From Verrucomicrobiota bacterium (lineage in GTDB: Bacteria; Verrucomicrobiota; Verrucomicrobiia; Limisphaerales; UBA9464): a DNA stretch of 20,015 bases. Both the position numbers and the translations under genes were made by a program. The notes beneath the pieces were generated by a model. That model did no database searches, was not told where the DNA came from, and saw only the letters and a program-made list of their open reading frames with translations. Below are positions 9,140 through 18,835 of this stretch, in pieces. The stretch spans positions 1 to 20,015 of the forward strand of contig JAPLUH010000409.1 of assembly GCA_026397675.1 (NCBI GenBank), given 5' to 3'. Position 1 is the first letter of the stretch. Every line of letters begins with the position of its first letter.

Positions 9140-10480
9140 CTAACTTTGGGCAACTGGGGCAGGAGAAACCAAAGGGTTGGTCAAAATGCGAGGGGTCCAT
9201 TCGGCCGTCAGGTGTGCGGCTTGCGGGACCCCATAATTCAGGTTTACTGAGATTTCCGGTTCTCCTCCCAAGCGCACCCGGTAATCCCGGAGCAAGTTGG
9301 CGATGGCCACCGGAGCGTGGATCCGTACCAAGTTCATGCCCAGACAGATGTGGGTGCTGCCGCCGAAGGTGCCGTGTGCTTTCTTAGGGTATTCCCGGTC
9401 GATCCATCGCGATGGGTCGAAGCGATAGGGGTCTGTGTACACCTCCTCCAGAAAGTGCGGCAGGGTTTGCAAGTGCAGCACCCGGGTGCCACGCGGCAGC
9501 TCGAAACCGCAGAAGCTGAAGGTTTCTTCAACGACCCGCGAGAGCACCGGCGCGGCGGGGAACATGCGTTCCATCTCCATCAATGTGCCTTTGAGGCGGG
9601 GAAACGCACCCATGCCGGCCATGAATTGATCCACCCGGTAGCCCGACAGTTCCTCCTCCAGCAGACGGAGCCATTCCGGATTGGCCAGGAGGTGTTGCAG
9701 ACCGCAATTGAGCATTTTGGCGGTGTTTCCGGTGCCCGCCATGAGCAGCAAATAGGCTTCCGGGATGAGTTCCTCGAGATCCAGCGGTTCACCGCGTTCA
9801 CGGCGATCGGTGATCATGTCCTGAAAACTGTCGGGACGCGTTTCGCCGGCGAGGCGTCGGGAAACCACTTCGCGCAAAAATCCGAAGACAAACTCTCGAT
9901 GGGCTACGAAGTCGGGCCGTGCGTAGTGAGCGTGTCGGGCTTCTCCCAGAATGGTGCCCGAGATGAACTCCTCCTCGAAGACGATGAAGTGCGCCAACGC
10001 CTCGGCATCCAGATCGCAGTGCAGCACGGTCTTACTGTTGGCCCGGGTGAGGGCCGTCATGAAGAAATCGTGCAACCGAACCGGACGAGCGCAGGCCTGC
10101 GCGAACTCCTCGCGGAGGATTGTGTCGATGACCGGCAGGTGGCGGACGACCGCACTCATGGCGAACCCATTGCGCAAGTTGCGCCGTTTGCGTCGGTGCG
10201 GATCGCCGTCGAGTTGGGTCACATGGGTCGGCCCCATCATTTCTCGGAAGGGGACCAAGGCCTCGTGGTACGACCACTGGTCCGGGTTGCGCCAGGCCGC
10301 CTCGTTGGCCTCCATCCCGGCAATGACCACATGACGTTCTCCCCGGAAGCTCAGTTGATAAATGGGCCCCAGGCGTCGGTAGGCCTGGAGGTGGTCGAAC
10401 TGCTCCAGGCCGTCGCGCTCGGTGGGCAGGCCGAGGCTGGAGTAATTGGGCATCGAATCGAAGGTGGCGCAGGCTGTCAT
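9140..10480 (-). CDS. Cytochrome P450, 446 aa
   Basis: A haem-thiolate monooxygenase that would oxidise a small molecule with electrons from a separate redox partner; none is encoded nearby. The haem-binding loop is FGGSTHICLG with ligand C379, the K-helix ExxR is EMER (E302, R305), and the meander reads DPYRFDPSRW. The overall style resembles the CYP120/CYP26/CYP51-like soluble group. No membrane anchor is seen. Two positions are unusual. In the haem loop the Gly of FxxGxxxCxG is Ser. In the I-helix, AGTGNT at 248-253 lacks the acid-alcohol pair of the usual AGxETT. The gene lies 61 bp after the 2-oxoglutarate oxygenase gene and just before the deaminase gene, all on the same strand. No Shine-Dalgarno motif precedes the ATG. 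Confidence 0.9.
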   Translation of the reverse strand: MTACATFDSMPNYSSLGLPTERDGLEQFDHLQAYRRLGPIYQLSFRGERHVVIAGMEANEAAWRNPDQWSYHEALVPFREMMGPTHVTQLDGDPHRRKRRNLRNGFAMSAVVRHLPVIDTILREEFAQACARPVRLHDFFMTALTRANSKTVLHCDLDAEALAHFIVFEEEFISGTILGEARHAHYARPDFVAHREFVFGFLREVVSRRLAGETRPDSFQDMITDRRERGEPLDLEELIPEAYLLLMAGTGNTAKMLNCGLQHLLANPEWLRLLEEELSGYRVDQFMAGMGAFPRLKGTLMEMERMFPAAPVLSRVVEETFSFCGFELPRGTRVLHLQTLPHFLEEVYTDPYRFDPSRWIDREYPKKAHGTFGGSTHICLGMNLVRIHAPVAIANLLRDYRVRLGGEPEISVNLNYGVPQAAHLTAEWTPRILTNPLVSPAPVAQS

Positions 10481-10541
10481 GAAGGGTCGGAAATGAGAAA
10501 ATGCGGTTGGAGTCCGGGTGGGGCAGACGCTGTGCGGGGGA

Positions 10542-11474
10542 TCAGGCTTTGGGAGCCAGAGACGCCTGTTGCATGGAGACGCGGATGCGCTCCTCGATGT
10601 GCGCTCCGGCTAGGATTGGAGCGTGGCGAGCGGGCCGATCGGCGGTGATGCAGGAGGGAATTGTTTGCACCAGCACCTCGGGATCGGGATCGCTGAAGAA
10701 GGCGATGGAAAGGCGGCCGGCCGCGGCGGACTCCGGGCGCACTTGCACTCGGTGCGGGGTGGAACGCAGCACCTCATTGCTCCAACGGGCCAGCAGGTCT
10801 CCGGTGTTGACCACCACCGTATCGGGTATGGGTGGCGCTGGGATCCATTGGCCGGCGGTGTTTTGCACCTCCAACCCGCCGGCAGTGTCCTGAAAGAGCA
10901 AGGTCAGGGTCCCGTAATCGGTGTGGGCCCCGGCTCCCATTTGCCCGGGTCGGACACTGCGGTTGGGCGGGTAGTGCAAGAATCGCAGGGTCTGTGTCTT
11001 GCCCGTGTGTTTGTCGTCAAAGAAACCTTCCGGCAATTGCAACGCCAAGGCGAAGGCCTGCATCACTTGGGCCGCCAGTTGTCGGCATTCCGCATAGAAA
11101 CCCGTGGCTTCGGTCCGGAACGCATCGGACGGCCAGCGCGGATCCGAGGCGGAGATCCCCGTGGCATTGCGCATGGTGAAATCCTCCTTCAAGTCGGGAG
11201 GCTGTGTGGGATCCAAGGCTTCTTGAGCCAAGGCTTGGTAACCGAAATTGCCGGCCGTCCGCAGGTGGCATTCCTTGGAGTCTTGAGGAAGTCTGAAGAA
11301 ACCTTGAGCCAGACCAAAGGCTTCGGAGACCCGCTTCGGCTTGATGCCGTGCCCCTTCAGGTACATGAAGCCAGTTTCGTGAGCCGCCTTGAACACTTCC
11401 GATCCGACGCGGTGTCGGCCTGTAGGTCCGGTGAAAAACGGGGAGAAATCAATGACGGGAATCAATTCGCTCAT
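10542..11474 (-). CDS. 2-oxoglutarate/Fe(II)-dependent oxygenase, isopenicillin N synthase-like family, 310 aa
   Basis: A cytoplasmic non-haem iron oxygenase. The iron-binding facial triad is H184-x-D186 (HTDYG) and H241 (STPHRV). The 2-oxoglutarate carboxylate motif RxS is R254-L-S256 (GRLSIAFF). The N-terminal DIOX_N-like part begins with IPVIDFSPF and contains GFMYLKGHGI. Length and motif order fit the IPNS/DIOX family, which hydroxylates or cyclises many small molecules and includes fungal thymine 7-hydroxylase. The substrate is unknown. Its ATG overlaps the stop codon of the EamA gene by 4 bp (ATGA), indicating translational coupling, and the P450 gene follows after 61 bp. It probably acts in the same pathway as those neighbours. 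Confidence 0.9.
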   Translation of the reverse strand: MSELIPVIDFSPFFTGPTGRHRVGSEVFKAAHETGFMYLKGHGIKPKRVSEAFGLAQGFFRLPQDSKECHLRTAGNFGYQALAQEALDPTQPPDLKEDFTMRNATGISASDPRWPSDAFRTEATGFYAECRQLAAQVMQAFALALQLPEGFFDDKHTGKTQTLRFLHYPPNRSVRPGQMGAGAHTDYGTLTLLFQDTAGGLEVQNTAGQWIPAPPIPDTVVVNTGDLLARWSNEVLRSTPHRVQVRPESAAAGRLSIAFFSDPDPEVLVQTIPSCITADRPARHAPILAGAHIEERIRVSMQQASLAPKA

Positions 11475-12394
11475 TCCGAAGCAGCGGAAGCAGGAACCGG
11501 ACCCAGTCGAAGGTGTGGCAGAGCGATTCCGGCGATGATGAGTGCGATGCCGCCCAGTTGGGAGAGTCGCAGCGGATCACCCAGCATCAGGGCAGACAGG
11601 CCCACGGCCACCGGAAGTTCCAGTGAAGTGAGGATGCTGCCCAACCCGCCACCGAGGCGGTGGGCCGATTTCATCATGAGAAATACCGGTACCAGTTGCC
11701 CGACGCCACTGAGGAGGCTCAGCCATAGCACGGTTCCCCAGACACCCGTTGCCGGAGCGCTCAAGGACCAACCGGCCGCCAGAGTCACGACCAGCAAGAT
11801 CAGCCCCGATAGGGCCGAGAAGAAAAAAGAGCGAAACAACGGAGTCGATCGATTCCCGAGGCCCGCCGAGATCATGAAAAATCCGGCGAAACACAGCGCT
11901 GCCAGCACGGCCTGAGGGGCTCCCTTCAAGCTATCAGGACCAGCAGAGCCCATGAAGTCGGTGGCCAGTACGGCGCCCGCGGTCACCAGACACACGGAAA
12001 CAATCTCCCGAACCGGCGGCCAGCGGCGATGCACCAAGGCTGCTAGGATCGAAGTGAATGGCACGTACAAGAACAGCAGGGTGGCTCCGACCGGAACGGG
12101 GCCAAGCTGGTACGACCAGAACAGGAAGAGCACCACGCCACTGCCCACCAGTCCGCCCAGGAGCATCCGCAGCCAGAAGCCGCGGTCTTCTCGAGGCCAT
12201 GGGACTCGTCCCACCCAGCAGGCCAGTGCGAAAGCCAAGGTCGCGATGGCGTATTCTCCGACCGAGACCAGGGCGAAGTTCAGCCCGGCCCGGTAGGCGA
12301 GCTTGAGCAGCGGACCATGAAGCCCCCACATGGCGCCCACCGTGAGCATGAACAGGACATCCGAAGGGGCAGGGCGTGGAGCAGTGGGTTTCAA
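11471..12394 (-). CDS. EamA/DMT-superfamily transporter, 307 aa
   Basis: An inner-membrane transporter of the drug/metabolite transporter superfamily, with about ten hydrophobic segments arranged as two EamA repeats. The first repeat begins around MLTVGAMWGLHGPLLKLAY, and the second starts around the conserved small-residue segment APQAVLAALCFAGFF. Family members often export amino acids, nucleosides or other metabolites. The start at 12394 is TTG, since an in-frame stop lies two codons upstream; ATG 12349 is an alternative that would cut into the first membrane segment. The gene ends in a 4-bp overlap with the 2-oxoglutarate oxygenase gene, so it is probably the first gene of the oxygenase-P450-deaminase set. 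The direction of transport and the cargo are unknown. It lies 98 bp after the Minf_1886 gene with no clear terminator between them. Confidence 0.88.
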   Translation of the reverse strand: MKPTAPRPAPSDVLFMLTVGAMWGLHGPLLKLAYRAGLNFALVSVGEYAIATLAFALACWVGRVPWPREDRGFWLRMLLGGLVGSGVVLFLFWSYQLGPVPVGATLLFLYVPFTSILAALVHRRWPPVREIVSVCLVTAGAVLATDFMGSAGPDSLKGAPQAVLAALCFAGFFMISAGLGNRSTPLFRSFFFSALSGLILLVVTLAAGWSLSAPATGVWGTVLWLSLLSGVGQLVPVFLMMKSAHRLGGGLGSILTSLELPVAVGLSALMLGDPLRLSQLGGIALIIAGIALPHLRLGPVPASAASE

Positions 12395-12492
12395 GAGGAT
12401 TCAGGTTCCGGCTCCGGCGTTGGCCGGATCCATGGAGCCCTGGAAGCCAGAGTCGTGCCGAGTGGTAAACGAGTGTTGAGGTAGTGTCCCGA

Positions 12493-12888
12493 TCAAGCCA
12501 CGCGGCCCGACGGCTGGAAGGGGGCGCGGAAGGCCTTCTCGAAATCGTAGCCGCCCTGAAAATCCTTCCGAGAGTCGGTCTCGGTCTTGGAGAGGATGCC
12601 GTGCTCCACCATGTTGAAGACGATTTCCCCAAAATCTTCGGCACGGTGGATGCCCCATTCCGAAAGCACGGTCAGCGTCATCGGGCCGTACTCCTTCAGC
12701 GCGAACTCGCGGATGCCTTCCAGCAATTCTTGGCCGGTGATGTGACGGGTCTTATTACCGACCTCCCGTTTGAGGATGCGCTGGGAGTACTCCAGGGCAT
12801 CCCTCAAAAAGAGGTAGGCGTCCCGGTGATACCGACCATCGATGGCCACTAGATCGGCGATCGGGTCTTTGGGGCGTGGGAGTTCCAT
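12493..12888 (-). CDS. Minf_1886 family protein (conserved, function unknown), 131 aa
   Basis: I recognise this as the Minf_1886 family, named after a Methylacidiphilum infernorum protein and conserved in Verrucomicrobiota. Its features are HRDAYLFLRDALEYSQRIL near residue 22, ITGQELLEGIREFAL in the middle, and WGIHRAEDFGEIVFNMVE followed by G-[IL]-L-x-K in the second half. It is soluble, with no signal peptide and no membrane segment. The function is unknown. Its ATG immediately follows the stop codon of the 55-residue membrane protein gene (TGA directly followed by ATG), so the two are almost certainly co-translated, and leucyl-tRNA synthetase lies just upstream. The C-terminal residues (SGRVA) fall before a 98-bp gap to the EamA gene. 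Confidence 0.88.
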   Translation of the reverse strand: MELPRPKDPIADLVAIDGRYHRDAYLFLRDALEYSQRILKREVGNKTRHITGQELLEGIREFALKEYGPMTLTVLSEWGIHRAEDFGEIVFNMVEHGILSKTETDSRKDFQGGYDFEKAFRAPFQPSGRVA

Positions 12889-13056
12889 TCAGGGGGTCTG
12901 GACGGATGCTGGACTGGAGGTTGAAGGACCCCGGGAGGCGGACACGGGGTGACTGACGATCCAGATCCTGCCGCCGATGCCCAAGAGCAACACGGCCGTC
13001 AGGATCCAGACGATGCGAAGTTCGTCCGGGGTGAGGTGTTTCGTGAGCGATTTCAT
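12889..13056 (-). CDS. Small single-pass membrane protein, 55 aa
   Basis: I found this by translating the gap between leuS and the Minf_1886 gene. It starts MKSLTKHLTPDELRIVW, continues with a hydrophobic stretch (about residues 16-34, ILTAVLLLGIGGRIWIV) and ends with a Ser/Pro-rich tail of about 20 residues. The LTPDELR segment plus one membrane helix resembles the N-terminal anchor of ComEA-type DNA-uptake proteins, but the helix-hairpin-helix DNA-binding domain is absent. It may be a shortened relative or an unrelated small membrane protein. It lies 19 bp after the leuS stop, and its own stop abuts the ATG of the Minf_1886 gene, so it sits inside an operon. No Shine-Dalgarno motif is seen. 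The tight spacing on both sides is the main reason to accept it as a gene. Confidence 0.72.
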   Translation of the reverse strand: MKSLTKHLTPDELRIVWILTAVLLLGIGGRIWIVSHPVSASRGPSTSSPASVQTP

Positions 13057-13075
13057 GCTGCGAACGTGTGTCGGC

Positions 13076-15811
<2,736 letters not shown>

Positions 15812-15905
15812 ATTTGATCCCCACCATGACAAAACCACGTCCCTTGAAGCAATCCGGGAGTCCTCCCTCCCCTCCGCCAAATCGGCTCGGGGTCGCCCCC
15901 ACCTT

Positions 15906-15934
15906 TTTACACAAAAGGGGCCACTCTATCTTAT
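15906..15934 (+). promoter_or_regulatory. Possible sigma70-like promoter for the ThuA-family gene
   Basis: TTTACA (15906-15911) matches five of six bases of TTGACA. TCTTAT (15929-15934) matches four of six of TATAAT. The spacing is 17 bp. The site lies in the AT-rich part of the gap between the divergent leuS and ThuA genes, about 115 bp before the chosen ThuA ATG. It is an eyeball match only; Verrucomicrobiota promoter consensus may differ. Confidence 0.3.
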
Positions 15935-16048
15935 TTTTACAACACTGCCTTGCTCCTCGGCTCCCAGCGCTTTGACGAAGTCGGCTCCACGCGGCGGGGT
16001 CATTTGAGGGTATTGCCTGCGTGGATGTTTCAGAGGACCCTGTGGCTC

Positions 16049-16960
16049 ATGATCTCCCGTCGCGAATGGTTAGTGAGCGGTACTGCCGTTTTGGCGTCCG
16101 CGGGCTGCAAGACACCGCAAGCCTCCGGAATCCGTGTTCGCGTTTGGGATGAGCGACAGCCAGCCCAGAAAAAGGCCTATCCGAATTGGCTGGGCAATCA
16201 GATTGCAGACCACCTGAAGACCGTTTCTGGCCTTTCCGTCGAATCGGTTTGCATCGATGACCCAGAGCAGGGGCTTAAGGACCTGGATTCGGTAGACGTG
16301 CTGGTTTGGTGGGGTCATGTCCGCCATGCTGAAATTGAGCCCGCGACCGCTGCTCGAATCGTCGAGAGGATCCGCTCCGGCAAGCTATCGCTTCTGGCGC
16401 TTCATTCGGCTCATTGGTCCCGCCCCTTCGTGGGAGCCATGAATGCCGTGGCGCTGGCTCGGGCACTGGCAGCATTGCCTGAGAACGAACGGAGTCGAGC
16501 TGTGGTCGTCGAGAGTGATTTGTTGCCCCGCCCCTGGATGGCCCCGAGTTACAAGGAACGTTTGTCGCCGGAGGTCCAATACCGCCGTCCTCCGCAGGGC
16601 CCCGTCGAGGTTCGGCTGCTCAGGGCCAACTGCTGCTTTCCCGCCTACCGGGGAGACGGGAAGCCCAGTGAGGTCCGGATCCGCCTTCCGCGCCATCCGA
16701 TCGCTCAAGGAGTGCCCGAGTCCTTCGCCATCGAGCAGACCGAGATGTATGACGAACCCTTTCATGTACCTTCCCCGGACGAGGTGGTCCTTGAGGAGCA
16801 TTGGGCTTCGGGGGAATGGTTCCGTAGCGGATCGGTGTGGCACCTGGGTCGCGGTAGCGTTTTCTATTTTCGCCCTGGCCACGAAACCTACCCGGTCTTT
16901 TTCAACCCGAACGCCCTGCGGATTGTGGCCAATGCGGCCCGATGGCTGGGGCAACGCTGA
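16049..16960 (+). CDS. Secreted ThuA-family protein, 303 aa
   Basis: A member of the ThuA family (class I glutamine amidotransferase-like fold), which in other bacteria is linked to sugar (trehalose) use. Family marks are DVLVWWGHVRHAEI, LLALHSAHWSRPFVGAMN, the middle NCCFPAYRGDG segment and the end GSVFYFRPGHETYPVFFN followed by ANAARWL. The chosen ATG at 16049 gives MISRREWLVSGTAVLASAGC, a twin-arginine-like signal (SRREWL) ending in a Cys that could be lipidated, although the lipobox (SAGC) lacks the usual Leu at -3. A longer frame from 15950 would bury this signal. AGAGGA at 16032-16037, 11 bp before the ATG, is one of the few Shine-Dalgarno-like sites in the window. The exact substrate is unknown. 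The gene is divergent from leuS and converges on the DUF2071 gene. Confidence 0.88.
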   Translation: MISRREWLVSGTAVLASAGCKTPQASGIRVRVWDERQPAQKKAYPNWLGNQIADHLKTVSGLSVESVCIDDPEQGLKDLDSVDVLVWWGHVRHAEIEPATAARIVERIRSGKLSLLALHSAHWSRPFVGAMNAVALARALAALPENERSRAVVVESDLLPRPWMAPSYKERLSPEVQYRRPPQGPVEVRLLRANCCFPAYRGDGKPSEVRIRLPRHPIAQGVPESFAIEQTEMYDEPFHVPSPDEVVLEEHWASGEWFRSGSVWHLGRGSVFYFRPGHETYPVFFNPNALRIVANAARWLGQR

Positions 16961-16998
16961 GTCTCAAAAAGACCCTTGCCTGAAATTTTAGACCGTCT

Positions 16999-17718
16999 TC
17001 AAGCCCTGACGGGAGTTATGGCGTGCGCTTCGACGGAAACCCCGCGGCAATAGTGTGCTAGATCGGGTGGTCTGTTGGGGATCGGTAGGCCGTTCCATGC
17101 CAATGGCAACGCGCTCCACTTGGAGAAGAGCGCCTTGGAGGCCTCGTAGGGGGCATGGCTGACACGCCCTTCTTGCAAGATTCCCTGCCGTTCAGTGAAG
17201 AACCGGTAGCGTTCGAGCAGGTGGAACTCCAGCGTACCCGGTGCCGACACCTTGGGACTTGAGACCGGACGCCACGCATAATCAGCGTGTCCCTTGTTGA
17301 AGCCCCAACGGCGGCAATTCAGCGTGTAATCCTCGGTTGTCGCATCGAAACGGATCGATGCGTGTCGATACGGCAGGCTGAAGAATACCCGGGCAATCCA
17401 GACAGCGATGGCTCGGTCGCAATCCAGCGACAGAAAATAGACCCCAGGACGTCCGGTATGATCGCGGACATAGAGCCGAACGTTGAGTTCCCCAAAATTA
17501 GACAGCCACGGCACCGCCGGCAGACCGATCGGCCGGAGCGAATTCATCTGGAATCCTACGATGCCTACGTAGGCGTGCCCATCATGGGAATCCAGCGTTA
17601 ATCCTCTCGGAAGGAGTGATTGGAGCCGCTCTGCCTGCTCGATCCAATGGAGGAAAAAGAGATGATTCCACACCTGCCGCATCACTGCTGGGGTGCTCGA
17701 ACTGAAAGAGGGTTTCAT
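16999..17718 (-). CDS. DUF2071 / YqjF family protein, 239 aa
   Basis: I recognise the DUF2071/YqjF family, soluble proteins with an acetoacetate-decarboxylase-like fold and unproven function. Typical segments are VWNHLFFLHW near the N-terminus, LLPRGLTLDSHDGHAYVGIV, the highly conserved PWLSNFGELNVRLYVRDHTG and GVYFLSLDCDRAIAVWIAR in the middle, and LERYRFFTERQG followed by VSHAPYEAS near the C-terminus. The length is usual for the family. The ATG at 17718 is followed directly by family-like sequence; no Shine-Dalgarno motif precedes it. The gene converges with the ThuA gene, with 38 bp between stop codons, and no strong terminator is visible there. It seems to be a single-gene unit, with a 723-bp gap upstream. 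Confidence 0.9.
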   Translation of the reverse strand: MKPSFSSSTPAVMRQVWNHLFFLHWIEQAERLQSLLPRGLTLDSHDGHAYVGIVGFQMNSLRPIGLPAVPWLSNFGELNVRLYVRDHTGRPGVYFLSLDCDRAIAVWIARVFFSLPYRHASIRFDATTEDYTLNCRRWGFNKGHADYAWRPVSSPKVSAPGTLEFHLLERYRFFTERQGILQEGRVSHAPYEASKALFSKWSALPLAWNGLPIPNRPPDLAHYCRGVSVEAHAITPVRA

Positions 17719-18441
17719 CTCTGACGAACTGGCCGGAGGTCCTGTGAAAGTAGGATAACTACGAAATATAACACCTGTTGCGGAAAGTTCACGTCACGAT
17801 CGACATGACGACTCAGGAAACAGCCAGAGAAGAGAGTCGTCACCCATACCCATGGGCCCTAAATCACACCTCTGTCTGTCCTTGGACGGGAGAGAATCTA
17901 GTGGCAATCGCTAGAAAATCCCATCGTTTATGCTCTCGTAGACCTAGCAGGGCGACGACGTCGTCGAGAGCTGGGCTAGCCTGATTCACGACCCGGGCCA
18001 GCCCCCAAGGTCTCGTGGTCACTGAGAAACCAACGTCGAAAACGACGAAACGCCCATGGCCGTTAGCGGAAGAAGGCGTTTCACTCGTCTCCAATCGCGC
18101 AGATTTCAAACCACCTCCTGCACACCTACTGCATATCCACCGGTTAAGGAGCGGGACTGCCAATCAGCGTTGAAACCGACGAAGCCACCGGCAAACGAAT
18201 CGAGTCAGACTCCAACGGCCACCCGAGGGCTGGCTTGATTTTACCGCGGGCTGGAGCAAGCCCGGAGGGTGGTTATCTTGGCTTTCGTGGACTTGAACTT
18301 CGCCTTGGCAGATTTGGGCTTCACTGGCAGGGTTTGGGGTGTTGAGGGCGTGAGTGCGACGAAGGTTGTTGGTTTTTTGTTGGGCGTCAATGGCTCAAAA
18401 ACGAGCCAAAACGCACAAACACCCTGTAAACATTGAGTTTA
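17719..18441. other. Intergenic region without a convincing gene, with inverted repeats
   Basis: This 723-bp region lies between the DUF2071 gene and tRNA-Thr. Several open frames of 60-99 codons occur on both strands, but none has recognisable motifs, signal peptides or family likeness. Visible structures are nested palindromes at 17932-17979, a 6-bp stem with a 6-nt loop at 18247-18264 (CGGGCT/AGCCCG), and another at 18391-18408 (TGGCTC/GAGCCA) shortly before the tRNA. On the minus strand, about 18246-18395 can be read as a Lys/Pro/Thr-rich frame (PVKPKSAKAKFKSTKAKITT). It could be a degenerate coding remnant or part of a dispersed intergenic repeat; neither can be shown here. The upstream promoters of the DUF2071 gene and the tRNA should also lie here, but no strong match was found. 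Confidence 0.5.
17932..17979. repeat. Nested inverted repeats in the intergenic region
   Basis: A perfect 14-bp palindrome CGACGACGTCGTCG lies at 17953-17966. It is enclosed by a 7-bp inverted repeat, GCTCTCG (17932-17938) and CGAGAGC (17965-17971), and by CTAGC (17944-17948) with GCTAG (17975-17979). The pairs overlap, so they cannot all form at once. The site could be an operator for a dimeric regulator or a structured RNA. No function is shown. Confidence 0.5.
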
Positions 18442-18516
18442 GCCGGCTTAGCTCAGCGGCAGAGCAACAGTTTTGTAAACTGTGGGTCGTCGGTTCAATC
18501 CCGACAGTCGGCTCCA
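18442..18516 (+). tRNA. tRNA-Thr (anticodon UGU)
   Basis: A full cloverleaf can be drawn. The acceptor stem is GCCGGCT with AGTCGGC (one G-U pair). The D-stem is GCTC/GAGC. The anticodon stem is ACAGT/ACTGT around the loop TTTGTAA, giving anticodon TGT, which reads ACA threonine codons. The T-arm is GTCGG-TTCAATC-CCGAC. The 3' CCA is encoded (18514-18516) after discriminator T. Only the identity of the anticodon is used for the amino-acid assignment. No partial duplicate of the tRNA 3' end was noticed downstream in the window. Confidence 0.97.
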
Positions 18517-18835
18517 ATTTCAACCCCTGATGTCACTTAGGGCTGAAGTCCTCTCAGGGCGGGTCTTCTCCGACGGAGTCTTTCTGCTGTGGGCTGACGA
18601 ATAACAGCTCAGCTGCCGCAAACGGGGATCCGCCGCTGTTCTTGGGTGCCAACCATGGGGTGGCGCGCAACGGACCAACGCATCGCTGCTCGAAGAGGAG
18701 CTTCCTCGCCTTCAAACCTTTTCTTGCCGTGGGTTGGCACCCGGAAACCGTTGCTCGAGGTATTTTGACCGCTAAAAGCCCCTTATTCTGCAGCAATCGG
18801 GCGGTATCAGACAAATCCAAGCCCGTGGCTCCGGA
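18517..18835. other. Region downstream of tRNA-Thr without a convincing gene
   Basis: About 320 bp separate the tRNA from the stop codon of the SASA-like gene. Two 88-codon frames cover much of it on opposite strands (plus from 18642, running into the next gene; minus 18554-18820). Neither has a recognised motif, and the two cannot both be real. An 11-bp perfect inverted repeat at 18644-18742 is the main visible structure. No terminator with a T-run was found right after the tRNA. Confidence 0.5.
18644..18742. repeat. 11-bp inverted repeat enclosing 77 bp
   Basis: GGGTGCCAACC (18644-18654) and GGTTGGCACCC (18732-18742) are exact reverse complements. Between them is a smaller pair, GAGGA/TCCTC (18695-18707). 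The unit could be a short non-autonomous repeat element, a structured RNA or chance. No target-site duplication is evident by eye. Whether it occurs elsewhere in the genome cannot be seen here. Confidence 0.5.

Noticed and set aside
9317..10648. 443-codon plus-strand frame opposite the P450 gene
   Set aside because: Long, but it mirrors the P450 gene and has no domain pattern; the P450 has intact Cys ligand and ExxR motifs.
10623..11915. 430-codon plus-strand frame opposite the oxygenase and EamA genes
   Set aside because: It crosses two well-supported minus-strand genes and shows no motifs.
12401..12658. 85-codon minus-strand frame spanning the end of Minf_1886 and the gap before the EamA gene
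   Set aside because: Most of it overlaps the Minf_1886 gene in another frame; the part in the gap is too short and featureless to support a gene.
16993..17012. CCGTC/GACGG stem at the end of the DUF2071 gene
   Set aside because: A 5-bp stem with a 10-nt loop overlapping the stop codon, followed on the minus strand by only a weak TCTAAAATTT; too weak to call a terminator.
18442..18835. Genomic island or phage integration at the tRNA-Thr 3' end
   Set aside because: No integrase, no duplicated tRNA 3' end and no phage-like genes are visible in the window.
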